Below, in pieces: positions 8,681 to 20,260 of a stretch of DNA of 21,000 nucleotides. This DNA comes from Apostichopus japonicus (taxonomy: Eukaryota > Echinodermata > Holothuroidea > Aspidochirotida > Stichopodidae). Each line of letters begins with the position of its first letter. The first letter of the stretch is position 1. A model generated the notes under the pieces. That model had not been told where the DNA came from and did not search any database. It saw only the letters and a list, made by a program, of their open reading frames with translations. Both the position numbers and the translations under genes were made by a program. The stretch spans positions 20,384,594-20,405,593 of the forward strand of contig NC_092563.1 of NCBI RefSeq assembly GCF_037975245.1, read 5' to 3'.

Positions 8681-9730
8681 CATTTTCTTCAGCATCACGT
8701 AGTGTTGTATCACTGGAACGCAGTACTATGTAGTAACACGAAAATTGCTACATTTGCGAAAATGGCTTCACTTTCACTCCCTTAAACTTAGGAGTTGTCA
8801 AATTGCGATGTCAAAGGCAGGATGTGAGCAGTTTCTGGTTCGCGTTTAAAATTTACAAAAACTCTTTCTCATGATATTGGTACTCCTTGTCAACAAAAAG
8901 AGGACATGTTCTCATCATTTCTGTAAGGCGGTGTCGAAGTTCAATGACGAATCCATCACATGGTGCGGCGGCAAGCTTCACTCAGGATTGGTGTGTATCC
9001 CTAAGATTAACGGCTAGACTTAAAGTCCCCATTGGCTTACCATAGACCTCGGCTTCAAGATATCGAATCATGAAGTCGAAAATTGAAATCAACTCCGAGA
9101 GTCAAATATCGAAAACGAAAAAAATCCAGACCGAGAAACAGAATATCGGAAACCGAGAAGTATAAATATCTCGAGACCGCGGTCTCTAGCCCTTCAATCA
9201 AAAGCCACTGGCAGTAAATATGACCCCGCCATCATCCAGGTCGAAGGTTTAATGGTCATCGGCACTGCCCCCAAAATAAGCTAGCAAACAGGTCAAAAGT
9301 GGTCACCTTTACTCCAACAAGTACTCCTCAGCACTCGATGACCGCCACCCAAAACTAATGTTTTTCTTATCACAGGACAAAAGATTTTCGTGGTAAAATC
9401 TAGCTAAATGTCAAATCTTTAGCAAAAATGTCATGGAATTAACATTTGCAACAAACAAACTGGTTTAAAAAGTTAAGCATTTTTGGAGCATGCTGAAAAT
9501 TGAGTTTCAATACTATACCAATAACCGTAATCTTATATATACCTATACCGTGGTATGGTACTATGTCTTTTTATATAGACTTACCTGCTTGCCAATTGCC
9601 AAGTACTAATTTATGCGTTTCTGTGTTTGAAAGAATGGGTTAATGAGTCCGTATCAGCCATACAGGTCAAAAGAATGTTTATATTACCAGGTACTTTTAT
9701 AAGAACCTAATCATTCACTCTCTATATATA
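8681..9730. other. Non-coding stretch, no recognised gene
   Basis: Moderate-GC sequence. A 48-codon frame ends near 9020 without a family signature. Around 9050-9190 there are several imperfect repeats of CCGAGA and AATATCG motifs. They are followed by the 14-base perfect palindrome GAGACCGCGGTCTC at 9173-9186. Confidence 0.6.
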
Positions 9731-10330
9731 TACTGTCGTATAACTGAGCGGCCGGGACAGAGTATGTGTGAGGCTTCTTCATTTCTTTTTTTTTTTTTTG
9801 CCTCCGTAGTTATCGTCTTGTGTTGTTGGTTTTATTGGGTGATTTACGGTTGCTTTGAGCTGTGAACGAGGCGTATAATACAGTCAATATACGGAGGTCA
9901 GTGTGTAATAAACGACTATTCATCATAAATAAAGAACACTTTGCCCTTGTCGCTGCTGATATCAGCCTCCCGTAGAATGTTTCCTTAGAAAACACGTCGC
10001 TGAACGAACGACAAGTTTAAGATAGAAGAAAAAGAATGAAAATCAGCCGTGAAATTCATCGTCCAGTAAATTTATTGAAGAGAATTTCTGACCCCTTTCT
10101 CTGTCCTTTTCTTTTTTGTCGGTAATTTCTTCGTATCGCACGCGGGTGGATACGGATGATGGTCATCCGTGGTGTTGATGGACGAACAAATGTAAACAGG
10201 CGTCACTCAACGGGATAACGAAGAATGGGTCAAAACCAGGCACGCCGACGTTCAAAGATCAACGTGTACACTGCCCATCGGCCTCCTTTCAGCACTGTGT
10301 TTGACTCTAGAGAGAGAGAGAGATTAATTC
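9730..10330. other. CpG-richer island, function unknown
   Basis: CG dinucleotides are frequent compared with the AT-rich flanks. It includes an 8-bp-stem hairpin at 10152-10170 (ACGGATGA, loop TGG, TCATCCGT) and an AG microsatellite near 10309-10322. Open frames here show no recognised protein family. It could be a conserved non-coding or 5' UTR region. Confidence 0.35.
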
Positions 10331-12125
10331 AGTTCCGTAACAGACAATTAGTCTATTTGCCTATTTCCAAATACGGTAGTATTAATACAACTCAATCGAA
10401 TGATAAGACCTCTACTTCTCTCTCCTTAATTATAAACTTTGTGAACAAGATTGTTGACAGAAGTTAACTCTCCGTTTACAATAATTTAATGAAACAAAGT
10501 CGACCATTTCAACACGAATTATTGCTTTTTCCCCTCTTTTCTTTTGCCACCGTATAAAACGGCGTTTTGATAATCTAGTTCCTATGAGAACATAATAGGT
10601 TGCAAGTCTTCAGCACTGATAAATTGCATTTAAGAAGCTTTCCAGTATTATTTCCAATTGAACATACGCCTACAGCTGTTTCAGACTATCAGCATATACA
10701 TAGAGAGAAATGGGAGGGTGACATTTTCTGACATTTTGTGTTTTGGGGGGTGGTGATGGTGGATAGATATATGGAGGTCAATTCCCCCCCCCCCCCACCC
10801 TCCCCTCCTCCTCACTTTAATTCTAATCTACAAAATGGTACTGCGATGCACTATCTATAGCAGTGTCGAGTAGCCTGTTGACAGAAGATATGGAAATAAT
10901 TGTTGTATGTCTCCCTCTATTCACTCCATGTTTGTTTGTCATTGTTTATAAAAGTTATGGTGATTGGAACCGCTGGAAATGTATACACAACAAGGAGTTT
11001 GTACATTAATATAAATTCTACGTAAATAAAATACAGAACCGACATCACTTTCCGGCATGGGAATTTTTGTGAATAAAAATATCCGTTTATTCTATCCATG
11101 TGAGGAAAAATCTCTTTAGATTGGTAAGTAACATAAAATTTAACCAAAGTTTCTGACGATAAATTTGACACCCGAAAACGAGCTTACTTTGAATGAGCTT
11201 TCAAAGCTATTCATAGGATGTTATCAGCTTGAGTTTGACAAATTTATAATCAAGTTAATTCAATACTCAGGAGTCGTTTGGTTAAAAACATGTTCTGGTC
11301 CAAATGCTGTTATTTGTGTTTCTACGAAACCTTTTGTTTACAGTTTCATATCATTTGTGTTTAACTTCCATCACTTTCATCTTGCAATAAAAATTTCCCA
11401 ATTATAATTTCTCTATTTCGATATGAAAAGGAAACTGAAACCAATGGTCATGTTTATGTTAAAGTAATAAAATATAGTTCATGTGAGACAGATGTTCTTA
11501 TTGCATGTTGAATATAGTAATTAGCCAATAATCTTGACATGCAACAATTCTTCATGTTTTAATTTATCTTTCATGCATGTCATTGACGAATATTGTTTCC
11601 TTCTAATATTATCGTACTTTACATAAGGATAAAGTTCATTGCTGGACATCTTCTGATCAGTTTCTTCCTTGTTTCTTTTTTATACAAAAAGTTGCATTTT
11701 GGTAAAAGTTTAAAAACGGAGAACATTGACAGTTAAGCAATGCAAACATTCAACGTGTGTCATAATTCATGAATAAGTCAACAAGATGATTGTAATAGAG
11801 GAAAGTAAAGCTTTAAAAAAAAAATCATGTATCATGATGATGGCATCACAGACCGCCTATACTGTAATCCACTTTCTGGAGTCAGGGAGGGTTTTACTTT
11901 TAGCCAATCAAAATAGGTTACATTCAGGCAACCACATCTCGAGTCAGAAGTCTTCAGTATCCCCCCCCCCCCGCCTCCTCCCCCAAAAAGAAGGAGAGTG
12001 AGCAATTGCATGGTAACAGTTGTCAACAGTTCATCAAACTCTCCAAAGTGTTACAAACAGAAAGGAGAGTTACAATCCCTAAGAAAATGAAATGGCTATA
12101 TAGGGATCGCCACCAACTAAGGGCT
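10331..12125. other. Non-coding AT-rich stretch with two poly-C runs
   Basis: C13 at 10784-10796, followed by ACCCTCCCC, and C12 at 11961-11972 followed by GCCTCCTCCCCC. Open frames of 70-84 codons near 10917-11407 lack any recognisable motif and lie in low-complexity AT-rich DNA. Confidence 0.6.
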
Positions 12126-12200
12126 CTATAACCTATTTGTATATAGTGGGCTGGGCTACTAATCCAGAAGTCACTGCATGGTTCGAATCCCGTTCTATAG
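12126..12200 (+). mobile_element. tRNA-Ser-like SINE head (decayed)
   Basis: A 75-base stretch can be drawn in tRNA order. CTATAAC at 12126-12132 pairs with GTT-TATAG (one bulged C) at 12192-12200. The anticodon-arm region is TGGG-CTACTAA-TCCA. A long 14-base variable-like segment follows, then a perfect B box GGTTCGAATCC at 12180-12190. The long variable arm suggests a tRNA-Ser source. The A box is poor, so this is more likely a SINE promoter region than a working tRNA gene. The extent of the non-tRNA body downstream is not visible. Confidence 0.45.
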
Positions 12201-14700
12201 TCATAAATGTCTTAGCTCTCTTCAAAGGCCTACAGCTTACAAGTTGTAAAGCATAACAAGGACCGAAGGTGTAGCATGGGCCAAAGCTATACAATTGATC
12301 GCAGTCATGAATACAGGACTAAAGATTGAATTGACTGAAACTGACACACATTGATGTGAATAAATTATCCGGAAACATGTAGCACAAAAAGTTTGATAAT
12401 TTGATTACTCAACAACTACAACATCCATACGGATTCTTTATACCATATAAGATAGTGAAATATACAGATTACTTTCAGACAGTAACATTTGTAAAAAGAC
12501 CCCAAAAAATGTTTACAAAAATTCAATACTGAGAATTATAACCAATATTTGAAGTGATATACTCTTTACGTTTGTGCTAGCTCTCTGAACTATAAACAAA
12601 ACAACAACAACAAATAAAGAGAAAGAAAGAGAGAAAAGCTCGCCAATATCAGTAACCATTTAGTTTTCTTACTTTATAAATTATTTGATAAAATACATCA
12701 ATCTTGATTCATTACTTACTTTTCTGTTGTCGGAGTGGGCTGCACTTTTTGTAACACAATTTAGGACATGACATCTGACGAATGATAACGATAAACAAAA
12801 ATTGAACTAAAATACGCCTACGCCTTAGTGAAAGTGTTTAATTTGTCCATAAGTTTGTAGAAACAAAAAGTAAGCTACTTAATAATGATATTTAGTTACA
12901 CATCACATCATAATATTGTCCATTTTATTTTCATCATTTGAAATAAACGGACTGGGGTTTTTAAATTTTGTTTGTTTGTATAAATAACATTTTAAAATTA
13001 ATAGACCAAAGTTGTATCCTCTATGAAAAGGTACAAAGCCATATATGGGGAAATATGCGGTCCATGCATGAGCAGCCTAGTATTCGTAAAGCTGGCAAAG
13101 AAACAACTCGATAATAATACGTGTATAGAAAAAAACTGAAACACAAGTGACATTAAAACTCACTCATCTCAGCATGGAACGGGTAAGTCATCGGGAATCC
13201 TTGCTCTCCCCCTCTACCTCCACCCCCCCCCCCAAAAAAACACCACCTCACCCTGATCTCCCTGACAGAAACAACGAATAGGCTATTACTAATTGTAACC
13301 TATATACTCAGATGATCGCTTTAACAACTCCTAAACAGTCAGTAGAAGTTAATATAATATATTAGTTTAATTGTCAAACATTGCAAACTTTTCAGGTTTA
13401 TGCGCAGTTTCATCGTTCCTTGTGATAAGAGTAATATTATGTTTTCTCTCTGGCATTATATCACACAGTGCGGCCCATATATCGATTGACTTACAGTTAA
13501 GTTTGTCCATAGTTTAAGTAGAATTCAAGATGATATATGTGTTCTTCCTTCACTTTTACAAATCTTTGAGGTATTTTTACATCATTTTAATCATTCCTGG
13601 TGAGAGTATAGTTGGTTAAAGCAATATATTATATATTTTTTTGACAGATCGCTTCTTCTGATCGCATATGGGAGGGGGAATGTTCCCCCACCCCCCCTTG
13701 TTGAACCACAAACATAAGATCATTTGATAATGATCACATCCTTGTTCATATAGATCTAATTATAGATCTACTTTGTAGCCTTAAATATGCCTCGTAATGC
13801 AAATTATAATGTGCAATATTTTATTTGAGTCGGCATTAGTGACCTCATTGCCATACCCTCTCTTCGTAAAATCCTACATCGACACCTGAAGTAGATATTT
13901 AGTGTGGTAGCCGAGTGCACTCAGGCCTCTGCTGGTTTTATACTAACGCTGTTTAATATACTCACCCTAAGAGAGATGTAAAGTTGAAAATGCGATCAGC
14001 TCCATAAATCAATTAAAAATAAAAATTAATAAAAGAATGAATAAATAAAAAAGATATTTATCAAATAAGAAGAATGGAGAAGAAAACAAGCATTTCAATC
14101 AAACAAATATGAAATCAAAAATAATGAAATATAATGAAGAAAAACATTTCATTTGATCATTAATACACGCAATCATTTTTACCCGGAGAATCAATTATTT
14201 TCTCAATTCTTTGTATTTTCTACATCATCTGTATACAAATATTATCTTAAATGAAAAAGTAAAACAAAATTCCTGTTGAACATAACGCGATTACCACCAA
14301 AATACTTTACTTATAACACTATATGCATATATATATATTTATATATTGTTATAATATTTTGCGGCTTGTAGTATGAAATAAAAGCTAAAAATCCATTTTT
14401 CAAAATTGGAAAGTAACAGTTTGTCACTCTATGGTCATGTCAAGTGAATTTTATCAATAATAAAAAAAAACATCAGTCCATTGCAACGATATCTACATGG
14501 TATTGTTGTAAAGAAACGGAATACAAAACAATGGTTTCTTGAAACGACTTGAAACCTCAGTTACAAAAATTACAAACAAAAGAAAACGTAAACAAAAGAA
14601 AAACAAAACAAAAGAAAAACAAAAACTAAACATCAAAACAAGAACGCAAGTATCGTATTAATCATGCTTCCATGTTACATCATATGATATTAATCTTGCT
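12201..14700. other. Non-coding AT-rich stretch
   Basis: No gene recognised. It contains a purine-rich AAC/GAAA tract at about 12598-12640, C11 at 13223-13233, a G/C-tract hairpin at 13670-13693, AT-rich low-complexity DNA at 14010-14160, and an AAAC/AAAAG-rich tract at about 14565-14640. Confidence 0.65.
13670..13693. repeat. G-tract/C-tract hairpin
   Basis: GGGAGGGGG (13670-13678), loop AATGTT, CCCCCACCC (13685-13693): a nine-pair stem with one A-A mismatch. Confidence 0.8.
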
Positions 14701-14720
14701 ATTACTAATATTATGTTTGT

Positions 14721-14815
14721 TGAAGAGGTCCTTCTAGGATCGAAACGTCAGGCCAACTTACTTTTAAACATTCTCTTACACAGGCTCTCCAGTGGATAAG
14801 CAATTTGCTAACAGT
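14721..14815 (+). mobile_element. Retroelement-end remnant with hammerhead-like core motif
   Basis: TGAAGA (14721-14726) is followed by a 5-bp stem GGTCC/GGATC (14727-14731 with 14737-14741) with loop TTCTA, then GAAA (14742-14745), C and GTC. This is the order of hammerhead ribozyme core boxes, known from ends of some Penelope-like and other retroelements. The first core C is T, a two-pair stem III has no loop, and stem I is not formed, so a catalytic RNA is unlikely in this copy. The motif also resembles conserved non-catalytic repeat ends in animals. Downstream CAGGCTCTCCAGTGGATAAG seems to belong to the same repeat. Confidence 0.33.
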
Positions 14816-15830
14816 TTTATTTTATTTTGATATTATTATCTTGAAATATTTTGCATCTTGTATCAAAATGATGTGCACCCTTATATTCTTTCTCCTCAGA
14901 AACGTCATTCTACTCACTTTTAATATAGATAGGGTTGAACAAATTTCTTAACAAGTGATAAAAGTATGACAAATATTACAAAATGGTCAGATGTTATATA
15001 ATCAAGGAAACAAGTACCCACTCCCTCCCCACCCCCCATCCCTCCCCAAAAATTAAACAAAGAGAAGAAGAAAAGTAAAAACCTGGAGATAAATTAATAT
15101 ATGTATATAAAAAAAAAATGGACGGATAACGTAGAAGTTGTCATATTCAGCACGTTTGGTTATTAAAAATAATTTTTGAGCAATTATTAAATGTATTATT
15201 ATTATTATTGTTGATATTATTACTTCCAAACAAAATAGTCAAGAACTATTTACGAGTTCACGATACCCATCACTCATTTTCGAGTTTTGTTCGTGATGGC
15301 TGGATTCACATTGCTATTACTTTAGACGTGTCGTAATAAATTAAATTGAAATTTAATATGGCAAACTGTAATTATTGTTTCATTTTAAATATAACTTTTG
15401 CTGGGGAAGCACATGTTCGTGTATTTCATTTTTGATAATGAATCGGTAAAATTGTAACTCTTATTTTTGTTTTCTGATACACCGGATCCAACTCTTGCCT
15501 GTATGGAAATTGGAATGATTAACACTGTTACGGTCTCCATAAGAACACAACAATAATTAATATGTAGTTATGTACCGCCGTGCATTGCAAAGATCATTAA
15601 CGGGGGAAAATATGCCCGAGTCACGATAAGGGGACCTTCTCAAGGGTAAACTTCTGACAAAGAAATTAATTTAGCCCCCCCCCCACTCCACAAAAATAAT
15701 ATAAAGAGATATATAACAAAGAGAAAACAGAACAAAATGAAATTTCTTACAGTTGAAAAACTTATTTAACTTTTTGTTTCACGTGAAGATTTTTTTGTAA
15801 TTAAGAATTATCGAAATTTTTTCTTTTCTT
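14816..15830. other. Non-coding AT-rich stretch
   Basis: No gene recognised. It holds a strong minus-strand G-quadruplex-capable tract at 15017-15047, an (ATT)n-like run near 15193-15210, and C10 at 15675-15684. Confidence 0.65.
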
Positions 15831-16600
15831 TCTTTTTTTGCGACATTGGATGAATCCGTTACTTATCCTTTGTAAGTATACGATTCGGACAAAAATACAA
15901 AGAGTCGAAGCGAAGCGGAGGAAATTATCCGTGAAGCGCTGACATAAACGCACGGACCTTTTTTTCCTTCCACAAATGACTGGCAAACTTGAGCGCTTTA
16001 AGTGATTGCCAAAAGTCATCAACGTACTGACCTTATATTATCGAGGACGAAAGCCGACTCCATGATGAACAGGAAGCCTTGTAACGGAACACGCTTTATG
16101 AGAGATTAGTTCGACTGTCGTTGGTCGTGTGATACATTGGCAAACTTGACTCGAAGAAATATAATGCTCGCTTAAGATTCTCCATCTCAATGCACTGATG
16201 AAGCTAAACCCCATTTATCCAGGATTTGGACGGCGTCCGGGATGAATCTACTAAAGGTTCGTTTTTCTCTGTCGGTCTGTCGTCTGCTAAATCACAAAAG
16301 AATGGGGAGGAGAGAGGAGACGGGAAAAGAGATGAAATTTCTTCTGTCTCCGATCTTTGAAAATTGTAGACGAAACCATCTTCCCTTTTTGGTTACGAGC
16401 TAACAAAAAAAAACTCAAGACAATGTTTATTTTCTAAAGACACTGCTCAAACCCGCCTCCATTGCCCCGTTAGAAAGTTTGTTTGTTTTCTCAATGCCAA
16501 GTGTAAGCGCCAGTTGAGTCGAGGAAGACAATTCATATGGAAAGAAACTATTAGCCACGGACAAGCTCGGTTGATTAATGCCACAATCCTGCACCTTACG
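15831..16600. other. CpG-richer island, function unknown
   Basis: This stands out from AT-rich flanks by frequent CG dinucleotides. TGGCAAACTTGA is repeated at about 15980 and 16137. Several ATG-initiated frames are all short, and none shows a family motif. It could be a regulatory region or a 5' non-coding exon. Confidence 0.35.
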
Positions 16601-16727
16601 TACTTCTTTTCTTCACGATGTTTTTCTTTTCAAAAAGAGAGGAAAACACAGGGAAAAAGAGAAGCAAAATAAAATAAGAGGACGACAAAATAGGATAGGG
16701 AAGAACGTTGGTGTACGTGTGTGTGTT

Positions 16728-16741
16728 GGGGGGGGGGGGGG
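16728..16741 (+). repeat. G14 run next to a GT repeat
   Basis: Fourteen consecutive Gs immediately after GTGTGTGTT. The open frames on both strands here are artefacts of this low-complexity tract. Confidence 0.9.
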
Positions 16742-16808
16742 CGCTTGCGTTCGCGGTGCATTGTGGGTGTATGAATACCATGGATATACCTATTCAGAAA
16801 CTAAAACA

Positions 16809-16844
16809 AAAAACTTAACTTTTTAAGTTTTTAGTTAAGTTTTT
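16809..16844. repeat. 12-bp perfect hairpin
   Basis: AAAAACTTAACT (16809-16820) and its exact reverse complement AGTTAAGTTTTT (16833-16844) flank a 12-base loop that itself contains TTAAGTTTTT. It could be a cruciform site or the relic of a small inverted-repeat element. Confidence 0.85.
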
Positions 16845-16849
16845 CGTCA

Positions 16850-18130
16850 CTATACATTTCATTCTATATTCGGCTTCTTGCACCTTTTGTGAAGAATCTG
16901 AGTGTAAAGATGTTATACTTTAGAAAATACATATAGTATATATAGTATGGTGAAATGATTAACTCTCAAAGAAATTAAGTGAAATTATGCTCCCATATAG
17001 ATATCGGTAAATGTAATGATTATATAGGGTCATATTTTAACAACAGCAAAAAATGAGGAGAGATAAAGTGCAGCCTCTTAATACCACGTCTAGGCTAATG
17101 GTCATTGATTTAACTGAATCCAAAAAGTGGTAAACAATTTATTTATTCTTTTCAAATTTTCATTCGGTCCTTGAATTTTAGGCAGAGAGAGACATGCGGT
17201 TAGGGGGTGGGGTGCACATGGATTTGCTAGTGAAGGTTTTATAAGAGTATATAGGTTTTTCAGGTTTTTATGGAATATTCTAAAAATTCCAAAAACGTGT
17301 TTTAATCTATTTAAGATAAGGTCGCTATTAATTCCAAACTGTTAAATGTAATCAATTATAATGATGTTTTAATCTATCAAATGAAATAGAATCAATTTAC
17401 AATGATTGTATACTTATATTGACAAGGTCTCGTTTCTCAAATCGATAATTTTTATTTATGCGAGAGGCGATAAATCTTTCGAACAAGTTTGAATAGATTA
17501 AATCCACAATGTTGCTGATGTTAAATACATACCGTACATATATATGTAGATATAAATATGATAATCAATCAAAATTGTCACATTTCAAACATAGTTTAAT
17601 CAATCATTTCATTAATGTTACAACTTATTGATGTAAATCAAAACTAAAAATTCACAGATATCAATTTGTTTTAACCGATTTGTTCCTTCCAAAATATTTA
17701 CCTTTCTTTGTAATATCTTTGTTTGTGATGACGGTAGTCACTCTTTTCAAAGCTTTTAACATGTTAATTCGTCATTTTTAAGATCTGTTAAATTTGATCC
17801 TCTTTAAGTCTCAGACCTCCGTTAACATGCAAAATATGTCGGGGGTCACTCAGACATGCAATTAAAAGCAAAAGAAGGTGTTGCCAAAAGTTGCTAGAAA
17901 GTAGCATTTAACTTCCACCCTTAAAGCTTTATCTCTCCGTGAGGTATCTTATTCAATTTTATTTGACACTCTACAGTGTGTGTGAACAATAAGGAAGGTC
18001 ACAACATCCAGGAAGTTTATCTTAATAAGGTTTAAAAACTGTTAATAGACTAAAAGACATTGAAACAAGGGGTACTATACTGTATTAAATAATTAGCAAG
18101 TTAAAGTTTTCAGAAATAATTCAATAATAA
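16850..18130. other. AT-rich non-coding stretch
   Basis: No exon-like signal. Some short local repeats occur (GTTTTAATCTAT at 17299 and 17366; AATCAATT-ATAATGAT variants near 17350 and 17390). Confidence 0.65.
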
Positions 18131-18171
18131 TATTATATATATATATATATATATCTATATATATATCTATA

Positions 18172-18224
<53 letters not shown>
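18131..18224. repeat. Long interrupted (TA)n microsatellite
   Basis: About 94 bases of alternating TA, broken by a few CTATAT interruptions in its left half and pure TA in its right half. The 75-codon minus-strand frame over it, with a Tyr-Ile repeat tail, is an artefact. Confidence 0.95.
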
Positions 18225-18229
<5 letters not shown>

Positions 18230-18416
18230 GTTTTTAAATATCCTAACATATTAAGTTCCATAAATCTATCGTAGCCTAAGTATGCGTGATCTTTGCAGTT
18301 TCTTAGTATATTAACGCTACCCGTTGAACATGATATTGTAACCAAAATATCAATTAGCACAACTCATACTAAACGTGACTTCAATTACGCTAGACTTATT
18401 GCAGTCGTTTATTCAT

Positions 18417-18835
18417 TTGTTTACGTTAACGACACATTTTATTTCAATTTGTCTAACCGTTAAACCATGTACCGTAATTAAGTGCATAGATATATTATAT
18501 TAGCCGTTTAGTAAAGAGCTGTATAAGTTAAGAAGCGAAGATAGAATCGAACAGATGGATTGAGGAGGAAGGTGACCTTGTAAGACTTGTAAGATTTTAC
18601 TTCAAAGTGGTAGGCTATGTTGAGGTACAAATTAGCTATTGTTTACGTTATCGACACATTCTATTTCAAATTGGCTATAGTGTTTAATTATAACCATAAA
18701 TACGTGTACAGCAACACGTTTTTTTCAAATGCCAACTGAGGAAGAATCTTGTGGAACAAATTCGAAACAAATACGTATATTCTGAACGTGAAAGTTCTGA
18801 TCTAAGTGGTTGGCTAGGCTATCTTGAATTAAAGA
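18417..18835. repeat. Diverged direct duplication (about 200-222 bp offset)
   Basis: TTGTTTACGTTAACGACACA at 18417 recurs as TTGTTTACGTTATCGACACA at 18639, followed by matching TATTTCAA. Later in each copy AAGTGGTAGGCTATG (18605) matches AAGTGGTTGGCTAGG (18804), each followed by TTGA. Offsets of 222 and 199 bases indicate indels since the duplication. No coding frame is shared. Confidence 0.6.
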
Positions 18836-20210
18836 TGATTTAGTTTAAATAAGATTAAGAATAAAATAAACAAAGTAACGACGGTCATGCACTATCTAGG
18901 CCTAAGCATCACGACAAAAATAAGATTATCAAACATAAGTCAAATCCCTGAGTTCTGTTTCAAAAATAAAAGAAATTGAAAAAAAAATAAAACCTTGATC
19001 TATTGAAACAATGTGTCCGGTTTAGTGGATCATAATGCAAAGCACTTGCAATTCCCCTCCTTACGGTGGTGGGGAATAGGGAGAGGATTATCCTCCCCCC
19101 CCCATCCTCCTCCTCCCACAAATAATCCCTGTCAGACCCAGATTTATTTGTCTCTGTCTCTGTTGACTAATGGGACTTTCGTGGCCGACTAGAGAAAGCT
19201 CAATTACTTTTTTCTTTGGCTTTCTTAAACTCTTGAAACAGGATATTTTGAAGGATGACTGAAGGCGCACATTAATTCGTTGATATGGTATAAATCGTTA
19301 AAAACCCACTGATGATGGCGCAGGTTGCATTTATATACCACTTTCATTTCTCTAAGAAATGACCCATTTTACAAGAAGGTTTCATCAATCAAAGTGGCTG
19401 ATTGTCGCAGTCTATAGCACAAACATATTTAAGTCAGCTCCTCAGAAACAACACAAAACTAGATAGGAAAATAAGACTCTTTTGGCTTTCGTTAATACGT
19501 TTACCGTATATTAAAAATTTGTCAAGGTCTAATGATGTTGGATATACCTTTTTGATTGCTCTGTTATTTGTAAGAAGCTAAACTAACACTTGAAGCAACC
19601 GAGTTAAGCCGACACCACTACCGATTTAAGGCTTCAATAAGGGGCATTTCCCAAACCGTTTGACTGTTTTTAAAGGTGAACCGTCTTGACTTGGAACCTT
19701 AACATTTTCTGCTGTTTTCTTTTATATTGTGGATAGATCATGCCGTTTCATATAAAAAACAACACAAACACTTGCCTAGACTCATCCTACAACATTATAG
19801 CATATACCGTCTAGATCTGATTTGAGGTGGTTACGGGGTCATCATCAACGTTGTCTTTACAGGAAAATGCGACCTACGTTTAAAAGGTCTATACCAGGGT
19901 AACATACAAATCTATAGAGATACAGAAAATTCCATTCAAAATTATGTGGATCATCTCATATCTAATCCAACGTTTAATCAAACGGATGAACTTAAGTTTA
20001 TCAAACCAAACAAGCAAGCAAGCACTACGAATTAACAATAAACAAACAAACAACCATCGTCTTTCAAATACCAAGCTTCAGAGAACGCCAGAAATGAAAC
20101 TATACATATAAGAAGTAATTTGATTTCTGTAAGCTCCTTTAAACCCTTTTTTTCAGGATTTCGTGAAATTCAATGAACAAGGCTCAACTTGTTGAACCTG
20201 TCTCCTCAAT
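18836..20210. other. Non-coding stretch, no recognised gene
   Basis: This contains the hairpin at 19051-19077 (ATTCCCCTCC / GGTGGGGAAT, one mismatch, seven-base loop). A C9 run follows at 19095-19103. Frames at 19088-19270 and 19889-20074 show no domain; the former is partly low complexity. Confidence 0.6.
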
Positions 20211-20260
20211 TACATTTTCTTCTTTCTTTCTCTTTTCTTTTTTCCTTTCATTTATTTTAG

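Noticed and set aside
8871-9017. 48-codon frame beginning MILVLLVNKKRTCSHHFCKA
   Set aside because: Short, no family resemblance, no good splice sites.
10917-11407. Two 80-84 codon frames on opposite strands in AT-rich DNA
   Set aside because: No recognisable motif, biased toward AT-driven residues, and no supporting splice or start context.
11832-12026. Frames containing poly-Gly or poly-Pro at the C12 run
   Set aside because: Produced by a mononucleotide run; no codon structure on either side.
16578-16826. Frames with Gly-rich stretches near the G14 run
   Set aside because: Low-complexity artefact without splice context or homology.
18133-18360. 75-codon minus-strand frame with a Tyr-Ile repeat tail
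   Set aside because: Translation of a TA microsatellite.
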